Notes under the pieces: generated by a model
Databases searched by the model: none
The model's input: the letters and a program-made list of their open reading frames with translations, nothing else
What the model was told of the DNA's origin: nothing
Assembly (NCBI RefSeq): GCF_007754425.1
Contig: NZ_CP037452.1
Span: 4,873,164-4,937,163 of the forward strand
DNA length: 64,000 nt
Direction: 5' to 3'
From: Gimesia fumaroli
GTDB taxonomy: Bacteria; Planctomycetota; Planctomycetia; Planctomycetales; Planctomycetaceae
Made by a program: the position numbers and the translations under genes
In this document: piece after piece, positions 37,450 through 48,141 of the stretch
How the letters are laid out: the number at the start of each line of letters is the position of its first letter
Numbering within the stretch: position 1 is the first letter of the stretch

Positions 37450-37576
37450 AACACGATACCTAACTTCTTCTTTGAGTGATCCACCCGGACTCAAGTGGGT
37501 CAGTAGAGTAGAGAAACAACGACGACCGCAGAGCGTTACTTGCTCGCGCGGTCGCGTTGATGTACTGGAATCCGAT

Positions 37577-38590
37577 TTAGAATTCGCCGATCACGTCGCC
37601 ATCCTGAATTGAGGAGAGACGTTCGAGAGTACTATCGACCACACCACCATTGGTAACATTCGTATCGATATTCTCACTAATAAAACGGACGGCACCGTCA
37701 CCCATCAAGAAATGGGCTCCGCCAACGTGGCGGCTGCTGTAGCCTCCATTGGCCTGATCAGTAGATGAAACCGGGTTGATCCCGAAGTGAGTGGTTCCGG
37801 TAATGCTTAACAAGCCCTGGTTGGCAGCTGTATTTCCAGTGCAGTTGGCACAGGTAGGCCCCTGTCCGATATTGTCGCGAACAGCAAAGAGCATGCCCGC
37901 ATACATCGGATTTCCTGGAATGTTATAGGCACGCTCTCCCGCCAAAATCGAGTTACTCAAACCGTCGCTGAAATCGCGAAACTGACAGCGACTGTTTCCC
38001 CAGAACGCTCCCGTGGCGCCAGTTGTTCCATCGCTATAATTCGATGCCTGATTGGCCCGGTGATAGGCGTTGTTATTGGAAACGACATAATTCGTCACCG
38101 AAACTCCAACGTTAGAAGTCCGCCCGCCACCAGCGTCGAAATAATCAATAGTGTAACCGGCTTCGGTATGAGTGGCCTTTCCGGTATCTGAGGGACAGCG
38201 AAAGACGGGATACGTCTGCTGCATTGCCTGAATATTCGCGCCAAAGGCATAGCTGGCAGGAGTATTGCCGACATTGAAAGTATTGTAAACGGTCGAGAGA
38301 TCAATATACGGAGCCAGAAAGGCTGACCAGGTCCAGTGCCCTTCATCGTCTCCCACATTAGGATCACGGACATAAGCCGGGGGGAGTGTTTTGAAAGTGG
38401 AATGATAATTATGCATAGCCAGGCCGATCTGCTTAAGATTGTTTTTGCAGGTACTGCGCCGTGCCGCTTCTCGTGCCTGTTGAACCGCAGGCAGCAACAG
38501 CGCAATCAGAATCGCAATAATGGCGATGACAACCAGCAGTTCGATCAAGGTAAACCCCCGATGTCGTAGCGAGCGTCTTATAGAACTCAT
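37577..38590 (-). CDS. DUF1559 prepilin-like protein, copy 1
   Basis: The ATG at 38590 is the best start; in-frame ATGs at 38605 and 38608 are alternatives. A type IV pilin-like leader ([20 protein letters not shown]) carries the prepilin peptidase site before Phe and the conserved Glu5. The [29 protein letters not shown] and the C-terminal [19 protein letters not shown] are DUF1559 hallmarks. The 337-residue protein is probably a pseudopilin-like surface protein. It is followed by a lipoprotein gene. Confidence 0.93.
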   Translation of the reverse strand: MSSIRRSLRHRGFTLIELLVVIAIIAILIALLLPAVQQAREAARRSTCKNNLKQIGLAMHNYHSTFKTLPPAYVRDPNVGDDEGHWTWSAFLAPYIDLSTVYNTFNVGNTPASYAFGANIQAMQQTYPVFRCPSDTGKATHTEAGYTIDYFDAGGGRTSNVGVSVTNYVVSNNNAYHRANQASNYSDGTTGATGAFWGNSRCQFRDFSDGLSNSILAGERAYNIPGNPMYAGMLFAVRDNIGQGPTCANCTGNTAANQGLLSITGTTHFGINPVSSTDQANGGYSSRHVGGAHFLMGDGAVRFISENIDTNVTNGGVVDSTLERLSSIQDGDVIGEF

Positions 38591-39082
38591 GATTTCGTCT
38601 TTCATCAAACAATAAATAAATGATTACAAAACAGATGGGGACGAAGATTGTTTTGTCATATTCCTGGACACAGCTGAGTAATCAAATCGATCTCCAGCAC
38701 ATCAAACAAGTCTAATCACCAACGTCATACATAGAACTATGTAGCCAATTCGTCTTTAACGAAGCAAATGAACATAGTCCTACACATGCAGTCGTACGCC
38801 TCCCCCTGGATTTACCGGTAAAATATTTCTTTTTTGAAAAACGGCAGAATCTGCGACGAAGCTCATATCCAGAACTCCTTGTGAGACAACAGTTTACGTA
38901 CGCAAAGTACGATAGATACTGCGAATGGCCTGAATATCTTCAGCCGGTGGGTCGGTTTGAGAAAAGCCCTGCTGATTCCGTTCCAAAAGATGAGTCGCGC
39001 GTTTCAGCGTCAGCCGGATCAATTCATGTATTGGCAAGAAAGAGACGGAACAATTCAAAGATATCGCACCTGCAATTCCGTG
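38591..39082. other. Intergenic region upstream of DUF1559 copy 1
   Basis: The first part must contain the leftward DUF1559 promoter. Two short rightward open frames overlap near 38880-39160 but lack ribosome sites and recognisable motifs. No repeat or RNA structure was seen. Confidence 0.3.
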
Positions 39083-39370
39083 TCACAATTGACTGAGTTT
39101 ATACACATACAGAACCGGCATGACCAGCAGGAAAAACCAGCCGATCAGGTCCAGCAGTGACGGAGGCGAATCGCGGCGCAGGCCCCGGGTTAAGCCGGTT
39201 ACCGATAAAGCGTCTTTATTCCAGATGACGACCATGCCGGGCAGCGACATCAAAACCGCGAAGGTCGCTTCCCAGAGCCGACTCTCAGAAAAGTTGCCGA
39301 TCGTCGCTCCCAATATGCCGTTGGCAATCACCACCAGTAATGTGATCAGCCTCTCTTTTGATAACTTCAT
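39083..39370 (-). CDS. Small membrane protein, unrecognised
   Basis: This 95-residue protein has a strong GAGGAGAA ribosome site. Hydrophobic segments occur near residues 9-25, 32-48 and 74-92, with a charged loop (TRGLRRDSPPS) before the last. It is divergent from BlaI/M56 module C, about 190 bp away. The family is unknown. Confidence 0.65.
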   Translation of the reverse strand: MKLSKERLITLLVVIANGILGATIGNFSESRLWEATFAVLMSLPGMVVIWNKDALSVTGLTRGLRRDSPPSLLDLIGWFFLLVMPVLYVYKLSQL

Positions 39371-39506
39371 TTAGCTGTTTCTCCTCAGCGCGTCATCCTG
39401 TTTTCTTGGTTGATGTGTCTATGATACGAAAAAGAGGGACGGCCGCAAATTAAATTCAAAGATGAGTGCGATTTGCGATGCCAGATAAATTCTCCCCTTA
39501 CAAATT

Positions 39507-39562
39507 ACGACAAATGTCTTTTTTCTATTGACATAAAGACAATTGTCGTTTTTAATAAAAAA
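39507..39562 (+). promoter_or_regulatory. Promoter and twin operators of BlaI/M56 module C
   Basis: TTGACA (39528-39533), 17 bp, TTTAAT (39551-39556) is a near-consensus promoter. Two 15-bp sites, 39507-39521 and 39535-39549, are inverted copies of one another (14 of 15). Each contains a GACA-NN-TGTC core (39509-39518 and 39538-39547), so the second fills the -35/-10 spacer. TACA/GACA-TGTC cores are also known for BlaI/MecI operators. The predicted start of transcription is at or within a few bases of the ATG at 39563. Confidence 0.7.
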
Positions 39563-39976
39563 ATGAATCATTCAAAAGCAAAAATACCAGATGCCGAACG
39601 GGATGTTCTGGTCTGCCTGAATCAACTGGAAGAGGCCACGGTCAAAGAAATCTGCGAGGCATTGCAGCCAGTGCGGAAGATGGAGCCGTCGTCTGTGATG
39701 ACACTGCTCAAACGACTGGAGGCCCGGAAACTGGTCACCAAACGCAAGGCAGATCAGGGAAAGGCGTTTGTATTTCGTGCGACGCGCGAATCAACGCGGG
39801 CCTATCGTCATTTGATGAATGACCTGTTCCAGGGAGTCTTTGGCGGCGATACGCTCTCCTTTATGTCCTCGTTCTTTGAAACGCGTAAGCCGACGGAAGA
39901 AGAGATTACCCAGCTGCAGCAACTGCTTGATGATCTGCGTACTCAGAAACAAAAGAAGAAGGGAGACAAATCATGA
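39563..39976 (+). CDS. BlaI/MecI/CopY-family repressor, module C
   Basis: The ATG at 39563 begins MNHSKAKIPDAERDVLVCLN, the normal BlaI start; a start at 39473 would overlap the promoter. No ribosome site precedes it, so the mRNA may be leaderless. The recognition segment is PSSVMTLLKRLEARKLV. The C-terminal part LMNDLFQGVFGGDTLSFMSSF is the dimerisation region. The 137-residue protein overlaps the M56 gene by 4 bp (ATGA). Confidence 0.93.
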   Translation: MNHSKAKIPDAERDVLVCLNQLEEATVKEICEALQPVRKMEPSSVMTLLKRLEARKLVTKRKADQGKAFVFRATRESTRAYRHLMNDLFQGVFGGDTLSFMSSFFETRKPTEEEITQLQQLLDDLRTQKQKKKGDKS

Positions 39977-42927
39977 TCCATTTCTTCCAGCATACCGCAG
40001 AGCAATGGGGTGGTTTCGTGCTGAGCGCCGGCATTCAGGCTGCGTTTGTCGCGTTTTTTGCCTTCGTATTTCTGTTTCTGACACGGCGATTTATCAGCGC
40101 ACCGCTGCGTTATGCGATTCTGCTGGTGGTGCTCGTCAAATTCGCGATGCCACCATTTCTGGACCTGCAAACGGGCCTGTTCACGAAGTACTCAGTCATT
40201 CGAAACACTGTTATCATTACCGATCCGGTCATTGTGATTGATGAAGCCCCCGGCATAACAAGCCAAATCGCATCAGACACCAGTCGCTCCCGCGTTCCAT
40301 CCCACCCTGCCTCTAAGTCAAAAACCAAACCAACGCCTCAAACAGCGTCATCCCGCGCGTCTGTTCCCGTTGTATCAAAGCCAGAACCGGAATTCCGCTG
40401 GTCCTGTCTGTTGTTGCCTCTGTATCTGCTCGGCACGGCTGTCTTCGTTGGTTTACTGATTCACCGTTATCGCTGTGTGCGACGAATTGTACGCGCGAGT
40501 ACACTCCAGCAAGATGGTTTTTTGTTTTCAGAAGTCGCACGGATATCTGAACTGCTGCAAATGAAATCGCCCCCTGCCCTGCGCATTTCAGACGAGACGG
40601 ACGCCCCATTTGCCATTGGTGCATTCCGCCCGGTGATTGTAATGCCGCGTGCGATCGCCGAAGAGTTACAACCCGATCAACTGACGATAGTGATCGCCCA
40701 CGAGCTGGCACATATCCGCCGCCGCGATTTGCTGATTGGCTGGTTCGAAACGCTGGTGAGCCTCGTCTGGTGGTTTCATCCGGCTCTGTGGTGGCTACGA
40801 AAATCACTCAGGCGAACCCGGGAAGACTGTTGTGATGATCTTCTGCTCGCAAAACAGCTCGCCGAACCGGAGCGGTATTGTGAAACGCTGATTGAAGCCG
40901 CGAGCCGACAATCAACTCGACTGACAGAACCGCTGGTGCTCGGATTTGTGCACCAGGAACACCCGGCCGCTCGACGAATTCGACGACTGATGAATAGTAC
41001 GCTGTTTCGGGCTGACCGCCTGCGATATCCGGCTCTGATATTCACCTTGCTATTTGCACTGATCATGCTGCCCGGATTGCGACCGGATCAACAGCCTGTC
41101 ACGGAAACCACACTGGAAGGAGATTATGGCTGGCGGAATCTTCCCTTCCGGATTGATGCTGGTGAAGAGACCGCCATTAAGGAATGCAAGGAGCTGGCAC
41201 AGACGTACTTCTTTACCCGAAATGATATCCGAGATTTTTCACTCCCAGAAACCCGAGACAAACTGGAAGCAATTCTGGAAGCGCATCCGAAATTGTTTTA
41301 CGCGCAAAATCTGCTGGGCACGTGGCATCGCATGAATGGAAATTTGGAAGAGGCCTCGCGACTCTTGAATGAATCCCTGGCCAATGCCCCTGTCGTGCTC
41401 ACGCAAACCTACAAACGGGGCAATGGTGATCCCATTCAGGATGTCGCAATTGACCAATTGGAAATTGAATGCAATCGAGTGCAAAAGGGTTCACTGGATC
41501 CAAGTCTGAGATTGAAATTTGTGGCGCTCATCACAGATTCTCAAGGCCAGGTTCATCTGCCCGTCTATGACACCGTGTATCGTACAAGCTCACAGTCTTA
41601 TCCTGTCGATTATTTTGCCGAGTTTCAAAACCTGGGCTGGATCGAGTCCAACGCGCGAAATGGCATCTTACCCGATGTCATGGTCTGGAAACCCTGGTCG
41701 CGCCCACGGGACTTCACACGTACGGCATCCCAGACGCCGCGACTCAAAAACGCGACAGGCACCGACACGCTGCAACTGATCTCAGACTCCAATGCATACA
41801 GTATCGGACGTGTCGCACGCGGTCAGGCCGACGGTAGAGTGAGAACGGAAGACGGCAAGGGAATGGGGATTGCGGTCAAAGGATCTTCGCTCAAGATCAC
41901 AAACGGCACGTTTATGGACCATGCGTTGATTGAGCTCGCAGGCCCGGCCCCATCTCGTTTTGCGTTATCGCAGGTGGATGTACTGGACTCGCAGACGAAA
42001 ATTCCGCTGCAGTCATTCCAGTATGGCGCCGGCTTCACGTGGACTGATCAAAGCCGATTTCATCTATTCTCATTGTGGGAGAAGTTACCCGATAAGGTGG
42101 ACCTGGTCCTGAAAGTAATGAACTACGACAGCGATGATTTCCGCTACCAGATTCCTGCCGCCATCGGATCAACGGTGCAACATGCAGGCAGTTCCTTTGC
42201 GATCACCTATCTTGGTGCAGGCAATCATAACGGCTGGAGTTCCAACAGCGGATTTCACGGAGAAGCCCAGGGGCTTGAGAACACCTCGGAGATCATCTTT
42301 CAGATCACGGGAAACAGAGAACAGAAATTCTCTCTGTGGGTGGTCTCAAAGACGGGGCGCAGACAGAACCTGAATAAAGACGGCTGGTTTTCCTCACAGA
42401 CAGGTAATTCATCAATCCGAATCATGCTGCCTCTCAGTGAAATCGCACATTTCGAACTGGTGCCTTATGTGGAGCCGAAGACAATTTATTTTGAACAGAT
42501 TCAGCTACCTGCCCGCAGTGCCCCGCTGAATCAAGAGTTGCCCCTGATCGAATTTCCCGTCGACGGACAGGCCCGTAAATATACGTCTGACGCCTTCAAC
42601 CCGCTACGCGTTCATTTTGAAAGCCATCGCGGGAACCTCTATTCGGGCATGGGTTCTTACAACAACAGTTTTGAATTCCACGAACGTCCGCTCAAAGACC
42701 AGTTTCCGAAATCCAAAATGACGGTGAGCTGGTATTACCATGCAACGATTGACTTGAAGCATCGTCTCGAATTCGTCGTAGCCCCACCTCCAGTCAAGCC
42801 GGGCAGAAGCAGATCACAAAGTTCCAGCGCCATCTGGGGAGACGCCGGTTTCACAAGCCGAGAGACACCACTGGAATCAGTCAAAGCGGTGCTATTGGAA
42901 ATCCTGCCGAAACCGGACGGGGAATAA
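39973..42927 (+). CDS. BlaR1-like M56 metallopeptidase with novel C-terminal region, module C
   Basis: The 984-residue protein has helices near residues 15-37, 45-60 and 145-165, zinc motif HELAH at 243-247, REDCCDDLLLAKQL for the third ligand, and a final helix near 354-368. The 600-residue extracytoplasmic part starts with a TPR-like stretch (KLFYAQNLLGTWHRMNGNLEEASRLL) and continues with long beta-rich segments unlike the regulatory-like repeats of modules A and B. No penicillin-binding domain is seen. Translation is coupled to blaI through an ATGA overlap. Confidence 0.9.
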   Translation: MIHFFQHTAEQWGGFVLSAGIQAAFVAFFAFVFLFLTRRFISAPLRYAILLVVLVKFAMPPFLDLQTGLFTKYSVIRNTVIITDPVIVIDEAPGITSQIASDTSRSRVPSHPASKSKTKPTPQTASSRASVPVVSKPEPEFRWSCLLLPLYLLGTAVFVGLLIHRYRCVRRIVRASTLQQDGFLFSEVARISELLQMKSPPALRISDETDAPFAIGAFRPVIVMPRAIAEELQPDQLTIVIAHELAHIRRRDLLIGWFETLVSLVWWFHPALWWLRKSLRRTREDCCDDLLLAKQLAEPERYCETLIEAASRQSTRLTEPLVLGFVHQEHPAARRIRRLMNSTLFRADRLRYPALIFTLLFALIMLPGLRPDQQPVTETTLEGDYGWRNLPFRIDAGEETAIKECKELAQTYFFTRNDIRDFSLPETRDKLEAILEAHPKLFYAQNLLGTWHRMNGNLEEASRLLNESLANAPVVLTQTYKRGNGDPIQDVAIDQLEIECNRVQKGSLDPSLRLKFVALITDSQGQVHLPVYDTVYRTSSQSYPVDYFAEFQNLGWIESNARNGILPDVMVWKPWSRPRDFTRTASQTPRLKNATGTDTLQLISDSNAYSIGRVARGQADGRVRTEDGKGMGIAVKGSSLKITNGTFMDHALIELAGPAPSRFALSQVDVLDSQTKIPLQSFQYGAGFTWTDQSRFHLFSLWEKLPDKVDLVLKVMNYDSDDFRYQIPAAIGSTVQHAGSSFAITYLGAGNHNGWSSNSGFHGEAQGLENTSEIIFQITGNREQKFSLWVVSKTGRRQNLNKDGWFSSQTGNSSIRIMLPLSEIAHFELVPYVEPKTIYFEQIQLPARSAPLNQELPLIEFPVDGQARKYTSDAFNPLRVHFESHRGNLYSGMGSYNNSFEFHERPLKDQFPKSKMTVSWYYHATIDLKHRLEFVVAPPPVKPGRSRSQSSSAIWGDAGFTSRETPLESVKAVLLEILPKPDGE

Positions 42928-42946
42928 GCGCTCGCTAAATCTCTTG

Positions 42947-43679
42947 TCATTCATTCTCGTCGATCAGAACAACACTCGCTGGTAACGTGGCCTCAAGTTC
43001 ACTGATGCCAGCCATCGTCACTTTTGTGTGATCGAGATCAATGTCTTTCAGGTGAGGATGCCCGTGTAGAGGAACCAGGCCCGCATCAGAGATCTGTGTT
43101 CTTTCCAACTCCAGATGCTCTAAGTTTTTGAGTTCACAAAGATGAACTAAACCTGCATTACTGACGTTTGTTCCTGACAGATCGAGACGCGATAAAACTG
43201 AAAGTGATTCCAGATGCGTCATTCCTGCATCGCTGATAGGAGATGCATTTAATCTGAGCCAGTACAGTTCAGGAAGATGTTTCAATTGTGCTAGACCTAC
43301 GCCTGTCACATGTGTATGACTCAGATTCAGAATCCGCAGTTCCTTTAATTTTTTCAAATGAACCAACCCGGCATCACTGACTTGCGTATGATCGAGAATC
43401 AATACGCGCAGTCTGGAAAGATCTTTCAGACCAGCCAGCCTTGCATCCGTAACCGGAGATCCATCCAGACTGAGCCAGGTTAAATTCGAAAGTCCATTCA
43501 GATGTTTCAACCCATGACCATGCACACGTGAGTCATTGAGATCAATCGATTTCAGTTGGGGGAGGTCTAGCAGATAAATCAAACCGGCATCACTGACACT
43601 TGTTTCCCATAAACTAAGGCGTTTCAGTCTGCGAAAACGCTTCAAGTGTGCTATGCCTTCATCACTGAGACCGGCCCCT
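42947..43679 (-). pseudogene. Leucine-rich repeat protein, C-terminal part cut off by IS110 insertion
   Basis: The frame is open to the IS left boundary; a TTG at 43645 could give a 232-residue remnant. It holds nine planctomycetal LRR units such as LKRLSLWETSVSDAGL, LTWLSLDGSPVTDARL, LRVLILDHTQVSDAGL and LEHLELERTQISDAGL. The N-terminal part lies beyond the IS at 44879-45256. Joining LEHLSL from that part to GAGLSDEGIAHLKR restores the repeat spacing exactly, so both pieces were once one gene. Confidence 0.8.
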
Positions 43680-43728
43680 TGTATCTGCTCTTGACTGTCT
43701 AGAGTTCTTTGTTTTGATAGGCAGATAA

Positions 43729-44862
<1,134 letters not shown>

Positions 44863-44878
44863 ATTTTTAAGACAGTCG

Positions 44879-45256
44879 CTACAAAGAAAGGTGTTCCAGA
44901 TTCGGAAAGGCATCCAGCCAGCTCAGATCACTGTTCTGTGTAATCGTCAGACTGATACTTTTGACTTCATCAAACGACTTAATCTCATTATTATCACGTG
45001 AATTCCTGATGGAATCTTCCCAGTCAGACGGTAAAACCGCCAGACTGAAATCAGGTTCGATGTAATCAATCGTTCCATCTAATGCAGCGATATGATATAA
45101 GGTCCAACATCTCTGTACTCCCGGCTTCAGTACAGGCGTCAACAGCAAGGCCACCGAAAGAAAAACCAGTCCCCAGCACCGCTTACAGCGAATGCAACGA
45201 CAGAGCGTCCCTTGTTCTGACTCCCAGTTCATCTGAGTCCCCAACCAGCTGCACAT
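44879..45256 (-). pseudogene. Leucine-rich repeat protein, N-terminal part cut off by IS110 insertion
   Basis: The ATG at 45256 starts a protein with a membrane segment (WGLVFLSVALLLTPVLKPG) and an extracytoplasmic stretch that ends SWLDAFPNLEHLSL. The stop TAG lies at 44881-44879, across the right IS core and the first flanking base. The planctomycetal LRR proteins of this type have a short anchor, a spacer and many repeats, so this piece is the missing front of the gene at 42947. In the CT-core model the TAG predates the insertion, so a 1-base loss may already have broken the gene. Confidence 0.75.
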
Positions 45257-45322
45257 TGTATCTCGATTCCAGACTGTTTCAGGTAACGCCGGCAATCAGG
45301 AAGGGGATCAATCTATTTCTGA

Positions 45323-46204
45323 TTAAATCTGCGGCCAGGATTCGGAGGCAATAAAAACCCGATCAACTTCGCTACATTTTGATTCCTGACAGTTGAGTGC
45401 GCTGATCAGAATAGGACGCTGTTTGTGCTGAAAATGCGATTCCATGTGCTGTTGCAACTCGTTGAAGTTGAGCAGCCTGTCATCGGATTTGCTGCAGAGG
45501 GACGCGGATAACCAGTCCGGCTTTTCACGGATTAGAAACCACAGTTCGCCGTGCTGCGCGTTAAGCCGGGAGAGCTCGGAGAGGTGTAGCCAGCTGCCTC
45601 GTTCATGTGTCGGTGAGAGTTTCTCCGGGAGTTGTTTGGGAGAATTGTGATCGGTGTGATAAAAGATCATGCCTTTCACAAACGCCTGCCGCCGGTTGAC
45701 TTCAGGGAAGTGTGTCTTGCTCAAGGGAAGCTGAAAGTCGAACAGCCGCCGCATTTTCTTTTCGAACGTATCCTTCACATTCGGCCCCACGAAGTGACTG
45801 CCGGTCGCGTTGTCACCGGGATCATATAGATAGAATTTGACCGCGATTTCCCAGTGATTTACAACGCCGGCTTCGTCTTCGAACAGAATATCGATCTCGC
45901 CGATGGTCTGATTCGCTTCAAAAATCTGCTGATGTCGGGCGATGATTTTCAGCCGGCGGATATGTTCCAGCCAATACAGGACCAGTCCTTCAAAATACGT
46001 TCCAATCCGAAATCGGGAATAGGGGGCGAGATAATTCTCCAGGTGCGGAACGTCGATCGCCTGGAAATCAGGAACTTCAGGAAGAATCTCATCTTCGCTG
46101 GCCTGTGTGATTAACGACGGACTGGTGATCGCCCATTTTAAGTCGCGCAGTGCCTGCGATTGCAAAACGTTCTGGCTGGGTTGGTTCTCTGGCTGGTGAT
46201 TCAT
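45323..46204 (-). CDS. DUF1853 family protein (PD-(D/E)XK-like)
   Basis: The 293-residue protein shows DUF1853 features: SQALRDLKWAITSPSLI, RFRIGTYFEGLVLYWLEH, and the nuclease-like core GEIDILFED...HWEIAVKFYL, which has the D-x-D and E-x-K spacing of PD-(D/E)XK folds. It also has GRNV-like text VGPNVKDTFEKKM. The family is of unknown function; the catalytic residues look intact. It starts just before the LRR gene remnant on the same strand. Confidence 0.9.
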   Translation of the reverse strand: MNHQPENQPSQNVLQSQALRDLKWAITSPSLITQASEDEILPEVPDFQAIDVPHLENYLAPYSRFRIGTYFEGLVLYWLEHIRRLKIIARHQQIFEANQTIGEIDILFEDEAGVVNHWEIAVKFYLYDPGDNATGSHFVGPNVKDTFEKKMRRLFDFQLPLSKTHFPEVNRRQAFVKGMIFYHTDHNSPKQLPEKLSPTHERGSWLHLSELSRLNAQHGELWFLIREKPDWLSASLCSKSDDRLLNFNELQQHMESHFQHKQRPILISALNCQESKCSEVDRVFIASESWPQI

Positions 46205-46357
46205 CGTTGCAACATTTTCAGTTTCATCTCAAACAAAAGTAAAGCAAACGTTTTTTTCTTACCTCTCTAGCACATTGCAGGAGTCTTATTCTATGATCAT
46301 GGCGACAAAGAGAAAAGAGTTCGTTTCTTGAGAGGCAATTCGATACATCGTTAATCA

Positions 46358-47077
46358 ATGGGAATCATGAAATTGAAGACCGTTTTAATTGACCTGGATC
46401 ATACACTCTGTTCGACTGAACAAGGCGTGGAAGCTGCTTTAGAACACTTTGCTGCATTATACCATTTAACAAATCGAAATCAGCTTAAGAAGCAATTTGG
46501 TATCATTAACAATAATCTGTTTCAGCAGCATCTGACAGGACACTACTCAATCGATGAATTTCGACTGAAACGCTACGAACAACTTCTGGACCAGAATGAT
46601 ATTCCCCGAGACAGCAGACTTTCTCTATCAACAGAAGCAGCGACGTTCACAGACCTCATGAACCGGAAATGCGTTCTATTTAATGACGCGCTGGATTTCC
46701 TCAAACATCTGAAAACAAAGCCCGTCAAAATCGGCCTGTTGACCAACGGACCTGCAGACGGACAACGCACGAAACTGGAATCTTTGGGCATCTCTGATTT
46801 TTTTGACGAAATTTTCATTTCCGGTGAAACCGGTTACTCCAAGCCTGACGAAATTGCGTTTACCCATGCTATGAACGTACTGGAAGGTCGCCTTAGTCAC
46901 TCTGTCATGATGGGAGATAGTCTGGAATATGATATTGCCCCTGCAGTCAGTCTGGGAATGCAGGCGATCTGGCTCAACCGTTCTGGCAAACAACCAATTC
47001 CAGATCCCTCAATTACAACCGTTGACTCCTTGAAGTGGATCCAGGCAGAAGATTTTTTCTTTCATTCTGACTGGTAG
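46358..47077 (+). CDS. HAD hydrolase, YjjG-like nucleotidase
   Basis: The 239-residue protein has the HAD motif I DLDHT (Asp12, Asp14), a helical C1 cap (YHLTNRNQLKKQFG, HLTGHYSIDEFRLKRY), motif II LLTNGP, the Lys of motif III in GYSKPDEIAF and motif IV MMGDSLEYDI. This arrangement resembles YjjG/pyrimidine 5'-nucleotidase or phosphoglycolate-phosphatase-like enzymes. It is cytoplasmic. The ATG at 46367 is an alternative start. Confidence 0.9.
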   Translation: MGIMKLKTVLIDLDHTLCSTEQGVEAALEHFAALYHLTNRNQLKKQFGIINNNLFQQHLTGHYSIDEFRLKRYEQLLDQNDIPRDSRLSLSTEAATFTDLMNRKCVLFNDALDFLKHLKTKPVKIGLLTNGPADGQRTKLESLGISDFFDEIFISGETGYSKPDEIAFTHAMNVLEGRLSHSVMMGDSLEYDIAPAVSLGMQAIWLNRSGKQPIPDPSITTVDSLKWIQAEDFFFHSDW

Positions 47078-47203
47078 AACTTCCTGAAAAAATAGTGTTA
47101 AAATCAATCTGTAAAAAGTTGACTTTTACTCTCAACATTTGACATTTATCAAGATACGATAAGAACTTTGATTAATCAGGTATTCTTAAGGATCACAGAA
47201 GCC

Positions 47204-47707
47204 ATGAAACAAACACTCGTCTTATTCCTGTTGGGGTCATTGCTGTTCTCCGGTTGCTCAAAGCCCTACACTCCCAAGGAAATGACTGAAGAAGAGCAGG
47301 CTCTTAAAAAGGAGCTTTCCGCTTACCAGGATCAAATCAAAGCAGCCCTTGCGAAGCCGGGCGCTTACGTGCAGATCGCGGTTATCGATCGCAAGACGAC
47401 CTTTCCTGACGATGATCAGAAATATTCGCGGATACTGGTCCTGCAACGCGAGCAACTTGATCTCGATGATTTTGGTTTCAGCCCGCCAGGCAAAGAAACA
47501 TCGGAAGCAGATGAAGATTACATCGAAGGATTTTTTAATGACGTCATGTTCTGGGTCGATGCGGAAGGAAACATTATCTTCGACGATTATGAGCAACCGC
47601 CTGGCACCGAAATGGTTGTCGAGTGGTGCGTACCGAACGTTCCTGAGAAACAGGTCTCTCTCCACTTCGGTGGCACCCCTTGCCTGACTCTGAATCTGGA
47701 TGAGTGA
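47204..47707 (+). CDS. Lipoprotein, unrecognised
   Basis: The ATG at 47204, with AAGGA upstream, gives a lipoprotein signal ending LLFSGCSKP. The 167 residues have a charged helix (MTEEEQALKKELSAYQDQIKAAL) and a beta-rich part (YVQIAVIDRKTTFPDD, RILVLQREQLDLDDFGF). I recognise no family. It is followed 30 bp later by a membrane protein gene, likely the same operon. Confidence 0.7.
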   Translation: MKQTLVLFLLGSLLFSGCSKPYTPKEMTEEEQALKKELSAYQDQIKAALAKPGAYVQIAVIDRKTTFPDDDQKYSRILVLQREQLDLDDFGFSPPGKETSEADEDYIEGFFNDVMFWVDAEGNIIFDDYEQPPGTEMVVEWCVPNVPEKQVSLHFGGTPCLTLNLDE

Positions 47708-47737
47708 TTTTAGCTCGAAACAGAAAGGTTTTCAGTC

Positions 47738-48118
47738 ATGGAATGGAAACTGCTTTTCAGGAAACACAAGTCTGACGAAGAATTCATTACCGGTATCAGG
47801 CGAAACATCGAACAATGGGATCGATGGCGTTATGGAAGAATTCTTTTGTCGGTCAGTTTGGTCGCCGCTTGGATCTGGGTTCTGTCGCTCTCGATCAGGC
47901 TGATCTTGAAGTTGGATCAACAGGAAGTAGAATCGATGGCCCTCTTTTGGGGCAATCTCGACATGTTGATCGGCTTTGTCGTCGGTTTACTTGGCAGTAT
48001 TGCCTTTAGTTACTTAGTGATCCTCTCAGCCAGATTCCGCTCCGAACGACTTCTGCTTAAATATTACGATGCACAGAACTCCCCAGAACAAAGTGAGGAC
48101 GAAGAAAGTCAAGCGTGA
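47738..48118 (+). CDS. Small two-helix membrane protein
   Basis: The 126-residue protein starts at an ATG with AAAGG upstream. Hydrophobic helices are near residues 35-57 and 72-95, with a charged head (LLFRKHKSDEEF) and an acidic tail (SPEQSEDEESQA). The family is unknown. Its close spacing to the lipoprotein gene suggests joint expression. Confidence 0.7.
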   Translation: MEWKLLFRKHKSDEEFITGIRRNIEQWDRWRYGRILLSVSLVAAWIWVLSLSIRLILKLDQQEVESMALFWGNLDMLIGFVVGLLGSIAFSYLVILSARFRSERLLLKYYDAQNSPEQSEDEESQA

Positions 48119-48141
48119 ACCTGAAGAAAGAAGTGCGGCGT

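Noticed and set aside
38881-39160. Two overlapping short rightward open frames
   Set aside because: No ribosome sites or motifs, and they overlap the end of the small membrane protein gene at 39083.
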